Positions 1 through 13,587 of a stretch of 64,000 nt of DNA are shown here, in pieces. The notes beneath the pieces are model-generated. The model searched no databases, had not been told where the DNA came from, and saw only the letters and a program-made list of their open reading frames with translations. The stretch covers positions 496,001 to 560,000 of the forward strand of contig JABVXV010000004.1 of the NCBI GenBank assembly GCA_013365325.1, in the 5' to 3' direction. Made by a program: the position numbers and the translations under genes. The stretch's first letter is position 1. Every line of letters begins with the position of its first letter. This stretch comes from Dipetalonema caudispina. Lineage: Eukaryota; Nematoda; Chromadorea; Rhabditida; Onchocercidae.

Positions 1-1028
1 ACAAAAGGCTATATAAGAAGTACCGTATGATAATCAGATGATCACAGATAACTCACTGCTATTAGCGATGAAGGAACTTTCTCGTGGATTTCTTGTAAGC
101 TTATTGTATGTTGTGCTTCTTCGATTTGTCACTGAAATAAAATTTATCACTATATTATTATTCTCTATCACAATGTTATAACTTCATATAGAATCTAATC
201 TGAAAACCTGATCATCAAATGGAAATGAAAAATTTATATGACAACACATATTCCCGAACGTTTATATGGTAATTCATATTCCCAGAAGTCTCAAGCAAAC
301 TTAAAAGACAATAAGGTCTGTTGATCAGCAAGGGTCAGAGAAACAATCAGCAAATGAAATGGAAAAATGATTGGTGTAGCAATATATTTCGAGTTGCTAA
401 TTTTTGGAAAAAATATTTCGAAACACAAACAGTTATCAGATAGCCAAGGAAGTCGAGGAGATGTTCGACTTGATGTTTTATCGTTCATCACTGATAACAT
501 AGAGTCTCCAAAACGTACGGAACGTTCCCTTATATACGGACCGGAGTTCCTGTAATTTTTTAAGCTTGTATCTTCAAATGGTATATTAGTTTACTAGATA
601 TTTAAATCTGTTAAAAGAGATTCACTCTAACTCTCATTTTGTTTCTAGTAATTATCAAATGGAGGATGTTAAAAAGCACTTAACTGTTCCAATATTATTT
701 AAAATCAGCTGGAAGTATCTAAATTGATAAGGGAGAGGGAGCGAGAGAGAAAGAGGAAATACAACATCAAATATCTGCTGGGCCACAGAAATTAACATTG
801 AAGAAACAAATAACAAATGCTTGCATTATTCAAGCAAGTTCAGAGCTATAGGGTGAAATGAACCATTACAATTCAAATTTCATTTTCATTTCATCCTCTC
901 TCAAGTTATTTTCAGCAATATCTATATGCACAATATAAATCATTGGAGAGAAATTAGTTCATTTAATAAGAGATTTCATTTTCACATCAATGATAGATAA
1001 TTTTGAGGATCAGTAATACTTTACATAT
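1..1028. other. Non-coding stretch, no gene recognised
   Basis: AT-rich sequence with no recognisable protein family. One plus-strand ORF of about 60 codons (367-555) ends in a polar stretch that could be a terminal exon, but nothing upstream joins to it convincingly. A purine-rich GA tract lies near 730-760. Confidence 0.5.
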
Positions 1029-1654
1029 CTATATAATGTCCAATTTTGTGAAATATTTATACAGAATTGTATAGGCGTGGAAAAACACTTCTGAAAGAAC
1101 AAACTTTAATTCGATGTTATTTTTGCTAGCAGGCTGTGACCCAAGACGTCCTAATGGGGGCATCGAATAAGACGATTTGGTATCATAATCCTTTGACATT
1201 GGTTCGGAAAAAAGCATGGATCGATTCCAATATCCACTATCGGCAGTTCTACCGCCACTTTCTAATGGTTTGTTCCAGCGCACTGAATTCCAACTACAAA
1301 TAATTTTATCAATGAAAGCTCCATTTTCATTCAAATATCACGAGATGAATGAAGGATACTGCACTGTTTTTTTTTTTTTTTTTCATGAGTGAAAGTTATT
1401 AAATAATCATATCATTAATGATAACTTTACTACACTACTATCACTTGAATGCCAACTGAACTAGTCCTTTTCAGTGTTACTTCATTTTTGTCTCTGAAAG
1501 ACATATGGGAGAGATACTTAAAAAGATTTACCGACCTGGTACCATAGGTATGCGGTATGATAGCTTGTGTGACATTTTCGTTACGCTGAACTGACGTTGA
1601 GCTACCATCATTACCAGCATTGACCCAGCGTCTACGGTACATTCCCGATGACAT
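1029..1654 (-). CDS. Unknown small protein, two exons, about 127 aa
   Basis: I do not recognise this protein. Exon 1 (1654-1536) starts with MSSGMYRRRWVNAG and ends at an AG|GTCGGT donor. Exon 2 (1293-1029) follows an ATTTGTAG acceptor. Together they give 384 nt with no stop before 1029, and the phase is preserved. The middle is hydrophilic and rich in Ser, Gly, Asn and Trp (for example WNSVRWNKPLESGG), with no membrane segment or signal peptide. The last 25 or so residues become hydrophobic (FVLSEVFFHAYTILYKYF), unlike the rest. They could be read-through into an intron, in which case the true protein has a further exon. Support comes only from open frames, splice signals and residue composition. 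Confidence 0.42.
1367..1383. repeat. Poly-T tract (17 nt)
   Basis: Uninterrupted run of 17 T in the intron between the two exons of the unknown minus-strand gene; read on that strand it is poly-A. Confidence 0.9.
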
Positions 1655-4600
1655 CGCTATTTAATTCCTGTCGTAATTTATTTCAAAAATGAACTAATCA
1701 AAAGCTTTTGTTGAAATTGATATGAGACCATGGAAATTATAACTAAACATATAGCAGTATTCGTCTCATTTTATTTTTTACCTTAATAGAAAGAGGCAAA
1801 AAACGATTAGTTTGCAATACCAAAACGACGTATCGAAAAAGCCAGTTAGCTTTCAAGATACCCCACACCGAACTCCGGTCTACACTATGATCTGAAAATA
1901 ATTGAGTTTTAACAAAACTTATTTCTTTCAAAGAAGCCTCACTAGCGATCGCAGTATAATGAGGAAGATATAAGACACATAGTTCGAAGTTTAGATAACT
2001 GATGATCATAGACAAGTAGATTAGTTTAAAATAGATGTTTACCACTAAAAATAATACATAATACATGATAAAGTTTCAGTAAATAAACATATCCTGATAC
2101 TATCTCATATGCAAACTTCCAAATGTACAGCACTTTTTCTTGTATTGGTGAAGAATACGATGTAAAAGAAGACGATTTTTAAAGTTTTAAGTAAAAATAA
2201 GTTGCTGATAAAGATTTCGAGCTATTTGTCTGAAATTTATCCGATAATTATAACAAGTAATTAGTGCTTTTTTTAAATGTTTATAGAAATTTTTTTTTTG
2301 AATTTGTTTAACATTATCATTTGAAGAACATGTACTGCCTTTCGTTTTATGTTGATTTGGTAATTGATCACAAAATCTTATTCAAAAAGCTTGGCTTGAG
2401 TCCAAATAGGTTACGAAAAGCCTCTGGGCTACTTTGCCAAAAAAAAAAAAAAAAAAACAAATGAAAATGAATCACTCATAACGAAAGTGAGATAATAGTT
2501 GATGCTGAGAAAATAAGCATTTTGAAGCTTTAGCTGAGATAAATTGCACATTTTAGACAGATTGCAAGAACGACTGTCTTGAAGTTCTTTCGAGTGAAGA
2601 AATGCTTCTTCCTCTCCCTTTCACCTCGCATTATATCCTCTTCCTTCTTCTCTTTTCCTGCATCGACGAAATCTTATGATATTCAAAGACGTAAATCACC
2701 ATCAATACTACAATATCGTCTAGACTTCAATGTGATACATGCTTATAATCAAGTACATATTACAAAATTTATCAAATAGCGCTAGAATCAGGAAAAAAAA
2801 AAAAAAAAAAAAACCAAATTCATGATACTTTTGAAAACTTTGTAATCAATTCACGAGATTTATAATGAAGCTATAACTCAGAGGATGCTGAACATCAAAA
2901 AAAAAGGTGTAAGACAGTTTGAAGGTATGGAGTTATCAAGAAATAAACAGAGATGTTCCCTAGTGAATTATGAATACACCGATCGAGATGGATCTACTCG
3001 TCCAGCAGATCATTCAAACAAAACATTTTCAGGTGTATTTGATGAAATTTACTCAATGTTGAAGACAAACTGCATTAAATTACTGAAAATTCCTAATGAT
3101 AATAATTGATACAATTCAGAATAACTTGATTGATTCCTTGTCATCAGATGAATTTCAGTGATATAAATAATTCGTCATCTTTCAACCAGAATGACATAAT
3201 ACAAACTAGTTGATTTATTTTATAGGATGTAGATAATAATTATGATGTTAATAATGATCAGAACAAAGTATTTCTTACACTTTGTGAAATATGAAATTTT
3301 ACAACAATGATATCACTCTACATATTCAACACATTAGCGGAAGTACCTCTAAGTAACAACCTTAACATAAAGCATAATAGGAGAACATCATTTGTCTTGA
3401 TATGATTTTTGTGCATTTTTCACAGCCAAAAAAAAAATGAAACAAATTTGTTTACCCAGCCAATCAGCTTCTTGGAAGAAAAGACAATAACATTTAGGTT
3501 GGAACAGTTGTCATCAATTTGCTTGCTCGAATTTAGCTTCTCTCTTTATTCCTAGTTAAATATCTTTTTGCATTCCTCTCCATTCTTCTCCTTTCGTTTA
3601 TTCATCTTTTCAATTACAACAAACCTTACTATTATTAGCATTAATTGCCTCTCAAAAACAAAATATTTGCTTAATGAAAGGTAATAATGCTATGAATTAA
3701 TGAATTATTATATGGGAAGTTGACAGTTACCACCGTGTTGATGTTGACTGATAATCTATCACAGGATGGAAGGAAGAGAGTGGTAAAAAAGAAAGGGAAA
3801 GCAAGAAAGAAGAAAATACTTCATGTACCGATAACATTTCCAGCTCAATTGCTGGAAATACCTTTTAGTTAAGAAATTAGAGGAAAGAAGAAATAATCTT
3901 CTTGTCCTATTGGTACACCATATGATCTTGCTTTTTTCAATCGTGAAAATATGTGGAAGAAGGTGATGCGCAGTTGTTCTCACAAGCTAAACTTTGAAGA
4001 TAGATTAAAACAACAATATTCTGTGAAGATCATTCATTCCACACTTCAAAGAGGAAAATAAAGTTTTTGAAAAATAATTGTTGTAAATAGAACGAAATAA
4101 TATGAAAGAAGCTAACGCATAGAATCAAATATGTTCATTTTCAGACTACTGCTATAATTGAACCTACAAGCATGAATTGATTACTTTTGAATGACCTTAA
4201 TGATGAACATGATAAAGTATCAATTTTTCAAGAGAAACTATGAAACGAAAAGCGATGTTTAGCTGATTAGTTGATGCACATTACGCCATCTCATCATCGG
4301 TTAACTTTTTTTTTCTTTCTAAGAGGTCAAACTGCTACTCTCTTGCGAAATTGGCGCTTGCACTACATTCTCATGGCTATGCGTCAATTTACGATGACAT
4401 ATTTGTCGACATGTACTCTAATTGACAAGCATTTCCCTGGTGATATATTCTGTTTTCTACTGAAAATTTCTTAAATTAGTCCAATTCTCTATATATGATA
4501 GCATAATTAGAAGTCTTAATTATTGCTTATTAAAAGTGCTATATGAACTTGAGTAATACCAGTATCATTCAACAAAAATTTTTCATCTCTTAACAATAAA

Positions 4601-5149
4601 ACACTGCAATATTCTGCTGCTATCTATTAAAATGCTCCAAAGAAGATTTCTTTCATTCAGTATATCAATTTTTCCCATTGATTTGTTATGTGTTAGTATA
4701 AATCAGTTTAGGGTCATCTGGGTTATGGGTGACTTGTTTACTCTATGGTTTGAGGTCAAGAAAGTTCGAGGGGTGAGTAAATACGCTCATAACTTTTTTT
4801 GACCAGTCATCCATAGTATTCTTCTTCCACTCTCGATATCTGTATGTCCTGTTGTTACCCATTCAATTACCCGCGTATACAGTTGTTACTTAAAGGGCTT
4901 GCACTTCAATTACTACGCTTATAATGTGAGTGCTTCACAGAAATATCCTCGTACTATATCCACTATGCTTATATCTCATGTGATTTGTTTCTGTTTGAAT
5001 CATCAAGTTATTTACTTGTTCGAATTGTTCGTTTAACTATTTAAATCACACAGCGCCGACGTGGTACTGCTTTTTAGTTCGATATATCAATACAAATCGT
5101 TGTGTATTACTGAATACGTCTTTTTTTTAAAGGATCTCAAGGAGAGTTA
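1655..5149. other. Intergenic region without a recognised gene
   Basis: About 3.5 kb of AT-rich DNA. It holds several ORFs of 60-110 codons on both strands (for example 1743-2066 minus, 2579-2779 plus, 2885-3109 plus, 4271-4474 plus). None shows a protein family, consistent splice partners or a convincing composition. Two long A-tracts are listed separately. The end of this interval should hold the promoter and trans-splice acceptor of the La gene. Confidence 0.5.
2439..2457. repeat. Poly-A tract (19 nt)
   Basis: Uninterrupted A run in intergenic DNA. A second run of about 21 A lies at 2793-2813. No retroelement body precedes either one, so I treat them as simple repeats. Confidence 0.9.
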
Positions 5150-7923
5150 ATGTCTATGGAGACGGATAGAGAAATAGTCGACGATCAGAGGAATGAAAAA
5201 CTAGCTACTACTAATAATAATAATGGAACTACAGCAAATGAGAATGGAGATGGCGCAAAAAACAATGATGTTGATACAAATACACCTACCGGAAAGATTA
5301 CAAATGTAAAAGAAGTGGTAGCCGATAATGACTCTAACACGAATGTTCAGCAGAAGATTACTGAACAGGTTGAAGTAAGTGGATTTCAATTCTAAACTTT
5401 TTTACTTTTAGTTTTTCTTTTTTTTTTGACAACGAGGTGCCCATGCTACCTATTTTAGAAGCAAGTTCATGCCTCACTGAAAGAACATTAAGATTTCCTC
5501 AGATTTGTTACAATCAGGTTTAATCGTCATATTGCCAAATCTTTAATTAACCAGAAAGGATAAACTCACTTCAGTCGTCATATTTTTATCAAGTTAACTG
5601 CAAAAATTAAATCTCCATAACATAAAATGGGAGTTTCATTCCATCGTTCTCTACTTTCAGTATTATTTTGGCGATATTAACTTACCTCGAGATCGATTTC
5701 TACAGGAAGAAATCAAAAAAGATGACGGGTGTGAGTAATTTTATTGCGTTCATGTAGAAATTTTATTTTGTGTTTTATAACTGCAGCAGCGAAAAAACAA
5801 ACAAACCAGCATAGTTCTTAAATGTTTAAGAAGTCGAAGTATTACGAACGTAATAATCTTTTTTAATTCGAAATTGGTAATAGCCAGTTTACGTTGGGAA
5901 ATAGTAAAGATGAAGTGAATTCTTAATGTAAATGTTGTTGAAACACCTTTTTACTTCTAACACTAATTGCTTTTTTGCATTTAGGGGTCCAGCTTACAAC
6001 AATGTTAAAATTTAAACGCTTGGCGCAAATCTCTTCTAACCCAAAAGTAATCGGAGAGTCTTTGAAGCATTCTAAGCTGATGCAAGTGTCTGAAGATGGT
6101 AGTAAAATACGACGTAATCCTGAAATACCATTACCAGAAAATTCACTTGAGTATTGGCAAGTTGTGAAACGGCGTACTGTATATATTGTGAGTTGTTTTA
6201 TTTCTTTGCAATAAGCAACTACAATCGTAGTGGAAATGGGATTTTCACATTTATGCCCCTCAATTGTATCAAATTTCTTTCATAGAGCTTGCGAGTTGCG
6301 AGAAGGTGAGTGAAGCTTATGCTGTGTGGATTGAACAGGATAAAATTATTTCGTTTAAATAAATGATCCTTGTCAGAGAAAATCCCTTGTCGTTTTATTT
6401 TGTTGCTTTAACGAACCAGTGCATGAGTCCATTATGTTTTTAGAAAGGCTTCGAACGAGATACGAAATTGGATGATATTTTAAATTTCGTTAAACAATTT
6501 GGTAGTGTTGAAAATGTAATGATGCGTCGTGAAAAATCAGAAAAGCGAGCTTTTAAAGGTTCGGTATTCGTCACCTATAAAGATCAAGAGATAGCAGAAG
6601 CTTTCGTTAACAGTGATACGAAACAATTCAATGGCAATGACCTTTTGAAGATGATGCAGTAAGATTTTTCTCTTCGCATTATTCTCTGTGTAGTATGTCC
6701 AACTTCTTTGCTTTGAGTTAAGTTTTTAAGGCTCACAAAGGTATTTGAGAAGATGCTTAGGGACTGCTTCAGATTTATGTATTTGGAAAAGGTACTATAT
6801 GTCCTTTTTGTTCTAGTTCACATATCATATTAGCCTTTCCATGTCAGTGGGGTAATTTTTTTCAGAAACGATTACTGGGCAAATAAACAAAAAGAAATGA
6901 AAGAAAAGCGGCTTGCTGCTCGTGCTGCTAAACAAGCTAAAAAGGTAATAGTTTTGCGTTTTCTTGAGCTAGATCGGTTTTCGATTCCACCAATTTCTTT
7001 TTCATATAAATCGTTTCGGCGAAGTTTTCCTTCCCTTAATCTTTTATTTCTAGAAGGCTGCAGAAGCAGAGTCAAAGAAAAAAAACTTGGAGATAGTACA
7101 TTTTGTCAAAGGATTAGTGTTATCAGTAGAAAATATTCCAAAGGAGGATTGCGATCTCGCAAAAGTTAAGGATTTTTTCAAACAATTCGGTGATGTTCAA
7201 TACGTTGTATACGAAAAAGGCGATGAAAAGGTATCTAACTTTTTACTTTTACTTGGCATGCGATATGTTTTCTGTTCAAGACAATTCAGTTATTTATGAT
7301 GTGGCAATTTTTCTTTTTGATTTTGAGAAATTATATTTTAGGCCCAGATTCGTTTTGGTGGTGAAGAAAACGGTGCTGCTGTTGCTTGGAAAGCAGCGGT
7401 AGAAAAAGGAGATGGAAAAGTAGTGTTCGGTGGGAATGAGCTCAAGGGAATGGTGCTTGAAGGCGAGGAAGAAGAAGAATACTGGAATAACTTCAGTAAA
7501 AAAAAAGCTGATAAGCAGGCACGGATAGCCAAAAATCGACGGGGAGCCAAGGTTCGAGGTCGTGGTCGAGGGCGAAATGGTGCACGGAATGGTGTGACAC
7601 GAGGCGAAAAGGTAAACATTCAGAGCATAACAGTTGATGCCATTTCTATTGTAGATATAAACTTGGGGTTTGGTGAATTCGTTAATACAGTCGATATCCT
7701 TTACTAATGTTCTGACGGATAGATATGAATAATTAGTTTAGGGAGAGATTTATTTCAAATTGTATAACAGTGAACGTCTTGTAATCATCAGTAGTACCTT
7801 TTCTTGCAGAGATCAGCTGAGGAAGTGACTGAAGACACACCTGAGAAGAAACTGCGAAAAACAGTATCTGAAAACGAAGAACCGAAGAAAGCTGCCAAAA
7901 TAATATTTGCAGATTCGGACTAG
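5150..7923 (+). CDS. SSB: La protein (lupus La / SSB homologue)
   Basis: RNA chaperone that binds the UUU-OH 3' ends of new RNA polymerase III transcripts such as pre-tRNAs; mainly nuclear. Exon 1 (5150-5374) begins MSMETDREIVDDQRNEK and has an Asn/Thr-rich leader. The next exon gives the La-motif signature YYFGDINLPRDRFLQEEIKK, and the exon near 5985-6188 completes the motif (KFKRLAQISSNPK, IRRNPEIPLPENS). RRM1 is encoded near 6444-6659 (KGFERDTKLDDILNFVKQFG, AFKGSVFVTYKD). After a basic linker, a second RRM (FVKGLVLSVENIPKED, VKDFFKQFGDVQYV, GKVVFGGNELKGMVLEGE) matches the atypical La xRRM. The C-terminus is basic and Gly/Arg-rich (RGRGRGRNGARNG), then acidic, ending FADSD at the stop 7921-7923. 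Domain order and size fit metazoan La. The pyrimidine tract and AAAG just before the ATG suit a trans-splice acceptor. Confidence 0.95.
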
Positions 7924-9038
7924 CTAGCTTGTGTCGTACTTACTGCTGACCGACTAATATTTTCCGTTTTCTTGATCCTTCCTGTTTTCTTCATGTAGTT
8001 TCTTCTTGACATTTGTTCTTTGTTAATGTTAATCATTTCTAATGAAAAATTAAAACATGTTTGTTCATTTTTGAGGCAGTCGGTTGCAATGTTTAGCCCG
8101 ACACCTCCATACATTTCCAGACATATTTCCACGATCATGTATCACTGTGCTAGCGAAACTGATCGTTACTCGCATCCTCAACCTGTTTCATCGTAATCCA
8201 GAATTAGCGGTACTACTGCTGTTTGAAAGAGTTAACTCATCATATCTATTATTTCGGTTCAAGTTCTTAATGTCATTAATTATACTGATAGAGCAGGCAG
8301 CAGAATAATGGAGGTTTGATTCGCTTAACAGTATGGATGAAGTTGCTTAATCACACACCATTTGTCGAATGGTATTGGACCTTACTGATAAATGAATGGA
8401 AGCAAAACCAATTTGAATTTACAATTTGAGGAATTAACGCATAATGCAACTGTTGAAGATTAAAAAGAATAAGATCACTACCTAAGAAGACAAAAATTCT
8501 AGTTTCAATCGAAACCTACTTCAAATATAACACGCCGGATTAAATTTACCACGTAATCCTTGTTATTCTCCATAATATTAGTGCGAAAATATATGCGTCA
8601 TACTAAAACTTGGATACATGAAACTGTTTTGATCTTTCGAAACATTTTGGGAGATGTTGCCCCACCAGAGGTTATAACCTTCATGTATTTTCTGAAGAGA
8701 CCTAAGGAAGCTTTTCTTGAGTGTTTCCAGAACAAGACTCGGCACCACAGTTCCTTTGTTTCACGAAAAGTCAAAATGCAGATTTGCTTTTCTTATACGA
8801 TTGGATTTCGCAATTTTGGAATTTATTCATTAACTCAATGACTAAATAAACGTAACATCAAACATTGCTAAGAATATATATATATATAATATATATACCC
8901 TTTAGTTTCATGTAGTAGCAAAATCAACATATTAAAACACAAGGACGGAAACTACGGAAATAGAAGAAGGGAAAACCGCACAGTACTTCAATTCACCAAT
9001 ATGTTGGTCAACAAACAAACAAACAACAAAAAGTCAAA
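7924..9038. other. Intergenic, between La and STE24 3' ends
   Basis: The converging 3' flanks of the La gene (plus) and the CAAX protease gene (minus). A TA dinucleotide run lies near 8873-8897. A 93-codon plus-strand ORF at 8560-8841 shows no family resemblance and is probably chance or 3' UTR. Confidence 0.55.
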
Positions 9039-12000
9039 TTATTTAACTTTCTTGAGAGCAGCAATCCGTTCTAATACTGATGGATGTGAACGGTTGAACA
9101 TGGAGTAGAGCGGATCGTCTATCGGTAAAAGCAAATTATCCTTGCCAAGTTTAATTAGTGCTTTACGCAACTCATATCCATGACCAAGTTTTTCCGAGAA
9201 ACGGTCTGCTGCAAATTCCAAACGTCTCGATATCATCTATAAATGCAGAATTGAATATTGGGAGATCTAGTTCCGTTTTAAATGAGAAGACAGCCGTTAC
9301 AGTTCCCAAAAAAAGAAGAGAACGTCAAATCGAAGTTGCTTTTCAGGAAGAAATACTCGCGAATATTGGATTAAATAAAATTATAAAAGCAATTTTCAAA
9401 GATGAACCGTCAAAAGGAACGAGAACAATTCATTATATGGAGCGGTGATATACTGGAAAACGATCATGAATCCAATAATCGTTGGTTTTGAATCATAAAA
9501 GCCGAATGCATGGAAAAGTGAAGTAGCACGATAGAACTTCGCAAATATAGCAAGTAGCAGCAACAAATTTATCTAAACATTAGAAAATGAAGCTTTCATA
9601 ATTCTTTCATCCAAACACCAGAAATAAAGGAAAAATTTTGGCTTTTGAAATATTGTCTTCCCTACTAAATCGATCCCTTGTTCGTAAAAAGCTCAGATCC
9701 GATGAAAATTACCTCAGTAAAAACAAGCTGGATAGCCGCATGCCACAGGGCCCAATGTCCAAGTTCATGGCCAAGGACGGCTAAAATTTCATTGTCTTGC
9801 ATACCTGACTTGTGCTCCTTTATTTCTTCGTCACCCTTATCACAGCTTTTTTCCTCAATTTCCTGATAAAAATAATATATCGAAGATTATGAGAGTTATT
9901 TACTGCCGTCTTTAAAATTATTTAAGTGATCCATAGACTGAAAAATGCTACAGGAAAACTCTCTTTTAAGAAAGCAGCTCATATAGCGCTTAATTTATTT
10001 TTCTTAAACAACAATAAACTGGATCAACAATACCCCAGCTTTCAATAAATATGACTACTAACTGTGGAAAAGCAAGTATTCTCCTTTAGTTTTGCTCTCA
10101 TTTCTTCATCAAATAATGTGTCGTAAAGCACAATACGTTTATTATTCCATAAGCCGTATAAATAGGCGTTGCTATGTGCTGAACGTTTTGAACCTGGAAC
10201 ATAAGAACTTTAAAATGGATCGTCGCTGCGTACGATGTTCAAAGCTGTTTAATAAATTTCTACGATTTGAAAATTTGATCATTATAGGAAATTTAATGAA
10301 AAGATAATAAAAAATTTAAATCTCCTCTACAAGTTTACCATAGACAACGAGTAATTTCTTCAGTGGAAAATTTAGACTTTCAGCCAGTTTTTCGATTTTT
10401 TGTTTCAGCTCGCTTTCAGGAAGTGGAACATATTTGTCGAATAATGGAGCTATGAATTCCGGATAAATCGTCATTAATAGCTGAAATTTTCAAACGTCGC
10501 GTTCCTTTTAAATGAAATAGTTACAACACAATCTTAAACCCTTTGTTAAAGAAAAACTTACAAAAATGACAGATGAGAGAAAGATCCAAATATAGAAGAA
10601 GAAATATGGTCCTCCACGTTCTACAATGTACACAACTGCAGCTACTATTGGTGCCATCATCAATAATGATACTATCGTTTTTTTAGTTTTGTCTTTCAGG
10701 AAAAAACCCAACGTCTGCAAATTTTCTGATACTCGAATCTTTGATTTAGAAATGAGTTAAATACATTCACCTAACAATAAACAAAAAAGCAACTAAGGGA
10801 ACCAATTCAAAATTCATACTTGCTATTTAAATGAACATCATTTCTGTTTGTTCCTTCTATTTAAAATAAGGATAAATGTACTACGGACTGATCACATACT
10901 CATTTAAGCGAGAAAAATACATGACCTTAACCTTCTTTATTTAGTAGAAACTCGGCGTTGTATACTGAAAATTTTGATTATATAGAAATGACCTGCTTAT
11001 TAAACCCGTGTTTCTCTTCGATTACGAATGTGTCGTAAAGCTGCCATGGCATACTTGTTAAACATTCGATGATTGATATTAATGATATGAAAGTTATCGT
11101 CTGAGCAATCTGAAAGGCTAATTTTAGTTCTTTATATTCTTCTAACTAGAATCCATGTACTGCTATTAAATTCAACTGTCATTTGGGCAGTATACCTAAA
11201 TTAAGTCATTCATAGAACAAAGCAAACATATTCCATCACTTCCTTTCTTCCTTTTTCATAAAGAAAAAAACATTAAGACGTGTATTAAAAAACCTACTTC
11301 GCTCGTGAATCCAAATCTCAGATTGAAAACTCCACTTTTGTTCCATAAAATCTGAGGTAAGCAGAATATCAAAATAGCCTGTAATTCCCAAAACTTGAAT
11401 GCAACAAAGAGCTAAGTCGAACATCTTATTCGTATCCAAAACAGCTCTTAAGTCAAAGAGACTGGAAAAGGAAAGCGTAACCTACCATTAACTCTAACTG
11501 CAAGTATATAGAGTATACGAAAGAGAAACGATGCTTGTCAAGTCTGTATATTCGAGCTTTTCGATATTCTTCTTCGGTCATTATTTCGCACACTTCATCT
11601 GGCCGTATCACCGTATCACGATGAACACGATACTGTAAACTTGTATTTACTGTGCAAGTCAGTCGTGTAACACTACTCACTCCACTCGAATATATCTGGA
11701 CCATGGCAATTTACTACTCTTGGATCATTGCATTGGGATGAGTTACCCACAGTGTGCAGTAAAAGGCTTATTTTATTGCATTCACCAAGCTTTGTAGTGA
11801 TAACCGTCATAAAGGATACTCACCGCAATGCTTAAAAAGCAATAGGTGGTATGACATTTGCCCTAATCTATATTTCACGGATGCAAAACTACGCAAAGCA
11901 TCTCATTAAAACACTGAAAAAGGGAAATCACTGGCTAAAAAAGAAACGCTGTCACTTAATAACCAACCCACTACACGTTTGGGCTAATCTCAGAACCATA

Positions 12001-12102
12001 TAATAATACTGAATGAAAAATTCCATAGCTCACCTGTCGCACAGAAAGGTAGAAATCCCACAAGAATATCGACCACGTAATAAGTATAATCAACCAAAAC
12101 AT
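9039..12102 (-). CDS. ZMPSTE24: CAAX prenyl protease 1 (STE24 / ZMPSTE24 / FACE-1 family)
   Basis: Multi-pass ER and nuclear-membrane zinc metalloprotease (M48A) that removes the last three residues of farnesylated CAAX proteins and, in yeast and vertebrates, makes further cuts in a-factor and prelamin A. Exon 1 (12102-12034) encodes a hydrophobic start, [20 protein letters not shown]. It splices cleanly to exon 2 from 11641 ([26 protein letters not shown]), matching the family N-terminus. Further exons give [25 protein letters not shown] and a KRSSHSNAY-type block. The zinc motif HELGHW is encoded at 9752-9769. The downstream glutamate ligand lies in [17 protein letters not shown] in the last exon, which ends [16 protein letters not shown]. 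All catalytic elements are present. The C. elegans counterpart is fce-1. Confidence 0.93.
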
Positions 12103-13587
12103 CAGGAATTTGTTATGGCATAAAACAACAGAACATTCCCAAAGAATACTGCAAGTTCAATTATCAACTGTGATATTTTTTATGCAAGTAATAACTCATT
12201 GCAAAGACTGCTAATGAAGGCTGATAAAGCCAGTGATAACCAACTAAATAGAGCATTAAGCTTCCCTTATGGCTATCAAAGTGTTTCGTATTCAAAACCC
12301 CTCCACAACACTTGAATCGACAAAACTTCACATCAATCAAATAAAAAAGAAACGAAGAAAACTGAAACAAATAAACTGATGGGACCTAAGCCTCCTCCCT
12401 CCCCTCTCAAAAACTAATATTAAGCACAAACGACTTCAGTTGCTGCCAATAATATTGCATTTCTTCAGGAAATAGACGGACAAGCGGTATGCTTCAAATG
12501 AAACGTATATCTATGATATTTGTTAGATTACAGGACGAGGAAATTGAGGTACAGTTAGCCATTCTAATTTTATTCACATCACAAATAATTGACCAATCGA
12601 GGGAAAATTAGGAAGGAACCCACAACGAGTAAACTACGAAACAAAAGTAATTTTCCGCAGATTTTGTGGATTTTTATTCTCAAGACATTGTAAATACTAA
12701 TTTATGCCTGATTTCTGAACAGTTCAGCTTTTAAGCAACAATGAAAGCACTGATGAATGAACCTTGAAGCAATAAAATCAGGAACAATTAGATTAAACTA
12801 TATCGCAGCTTCAATTAACCGAGACCTGAATGCAACTTGTATCCCCTATTCTACTAACATTTTCTGCATAAAGTGAATAGGGAATACATCTTTATAGCAA
12901 ACAGAGAAGTCATAATTAAACATACAATACAATACGCAAATGAAAGTGATATCTACAACATAATCAAATCACACGATTTAAAGCAGTAGAACTTTCCTCA
13001 TATCATCCTAGACCACTGGATTCAGCGCAGAGGATTACAGTGTTTGTAATCAAATAAGAAGACAATGAATGAGAGTGCTCAGGCTTATTTGGTAACGTAC
13101 TATGATACGAAATGAAGCCGTCTTAATCTTAATAAATTAGTCAAACCTGTTATATATATATATTTCATCTCGGTATATATATGTATACCCTTTGTTCTAA
13201 AATATAATGAAGTTTACAATAAGCATTTATCAAATGCATTTTAACATTTGATCCACTTTTCTCAAATAAATTAAATAATGTACGTATGCAAGTGATAAAA
13301 TTCAGAAGAGATAAATAAGAAAAATTTCATAGAAAAATAAAAAGTTTCCTAAAAAATAAAGCAAAATTCCACTACGTATGATGTATTAAAAAAAACCTAT
13401 CAAATAACATCCGAGATAGAAACACCAATAAGTGATAATACACAAGAAGATGAAAAAAAGTACTAAGCAATGAAAGAACGAACTGCAGTAAATGGATAAT
13501 CAATAAGACAGCGCATGGACGAGAGCGAAATTAATATGAATGATTGCTGGCGCTACAACTAATTCAGTTACTTTAATTATATGCTCA
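12103..13587. other. Intergenic, upstream of STE24 and downstream of UBE2Q
   Basis: No exon recognised on either strand. It holds an interrupted TA repeat near 13149-13186. The end next to 12102 should contain the protease promoter or trans-splice site, and the end next to 13588 the UBE2Q 3' UTR. Confidence 0.55.

Noticed and set aside
2885..3109. 74-codon plus-strand ORF ending LLKIPNDNN
   Set aside because: Composition is plausible, but there are no splice partners, no family and no neighbouring exon; not enough to call a gene.
8560..8841. 93-codon plus-strand ORF after the La gene
   Set aside because: Lies in the La 3' flank, has no family resemblance and no consistent exon context.
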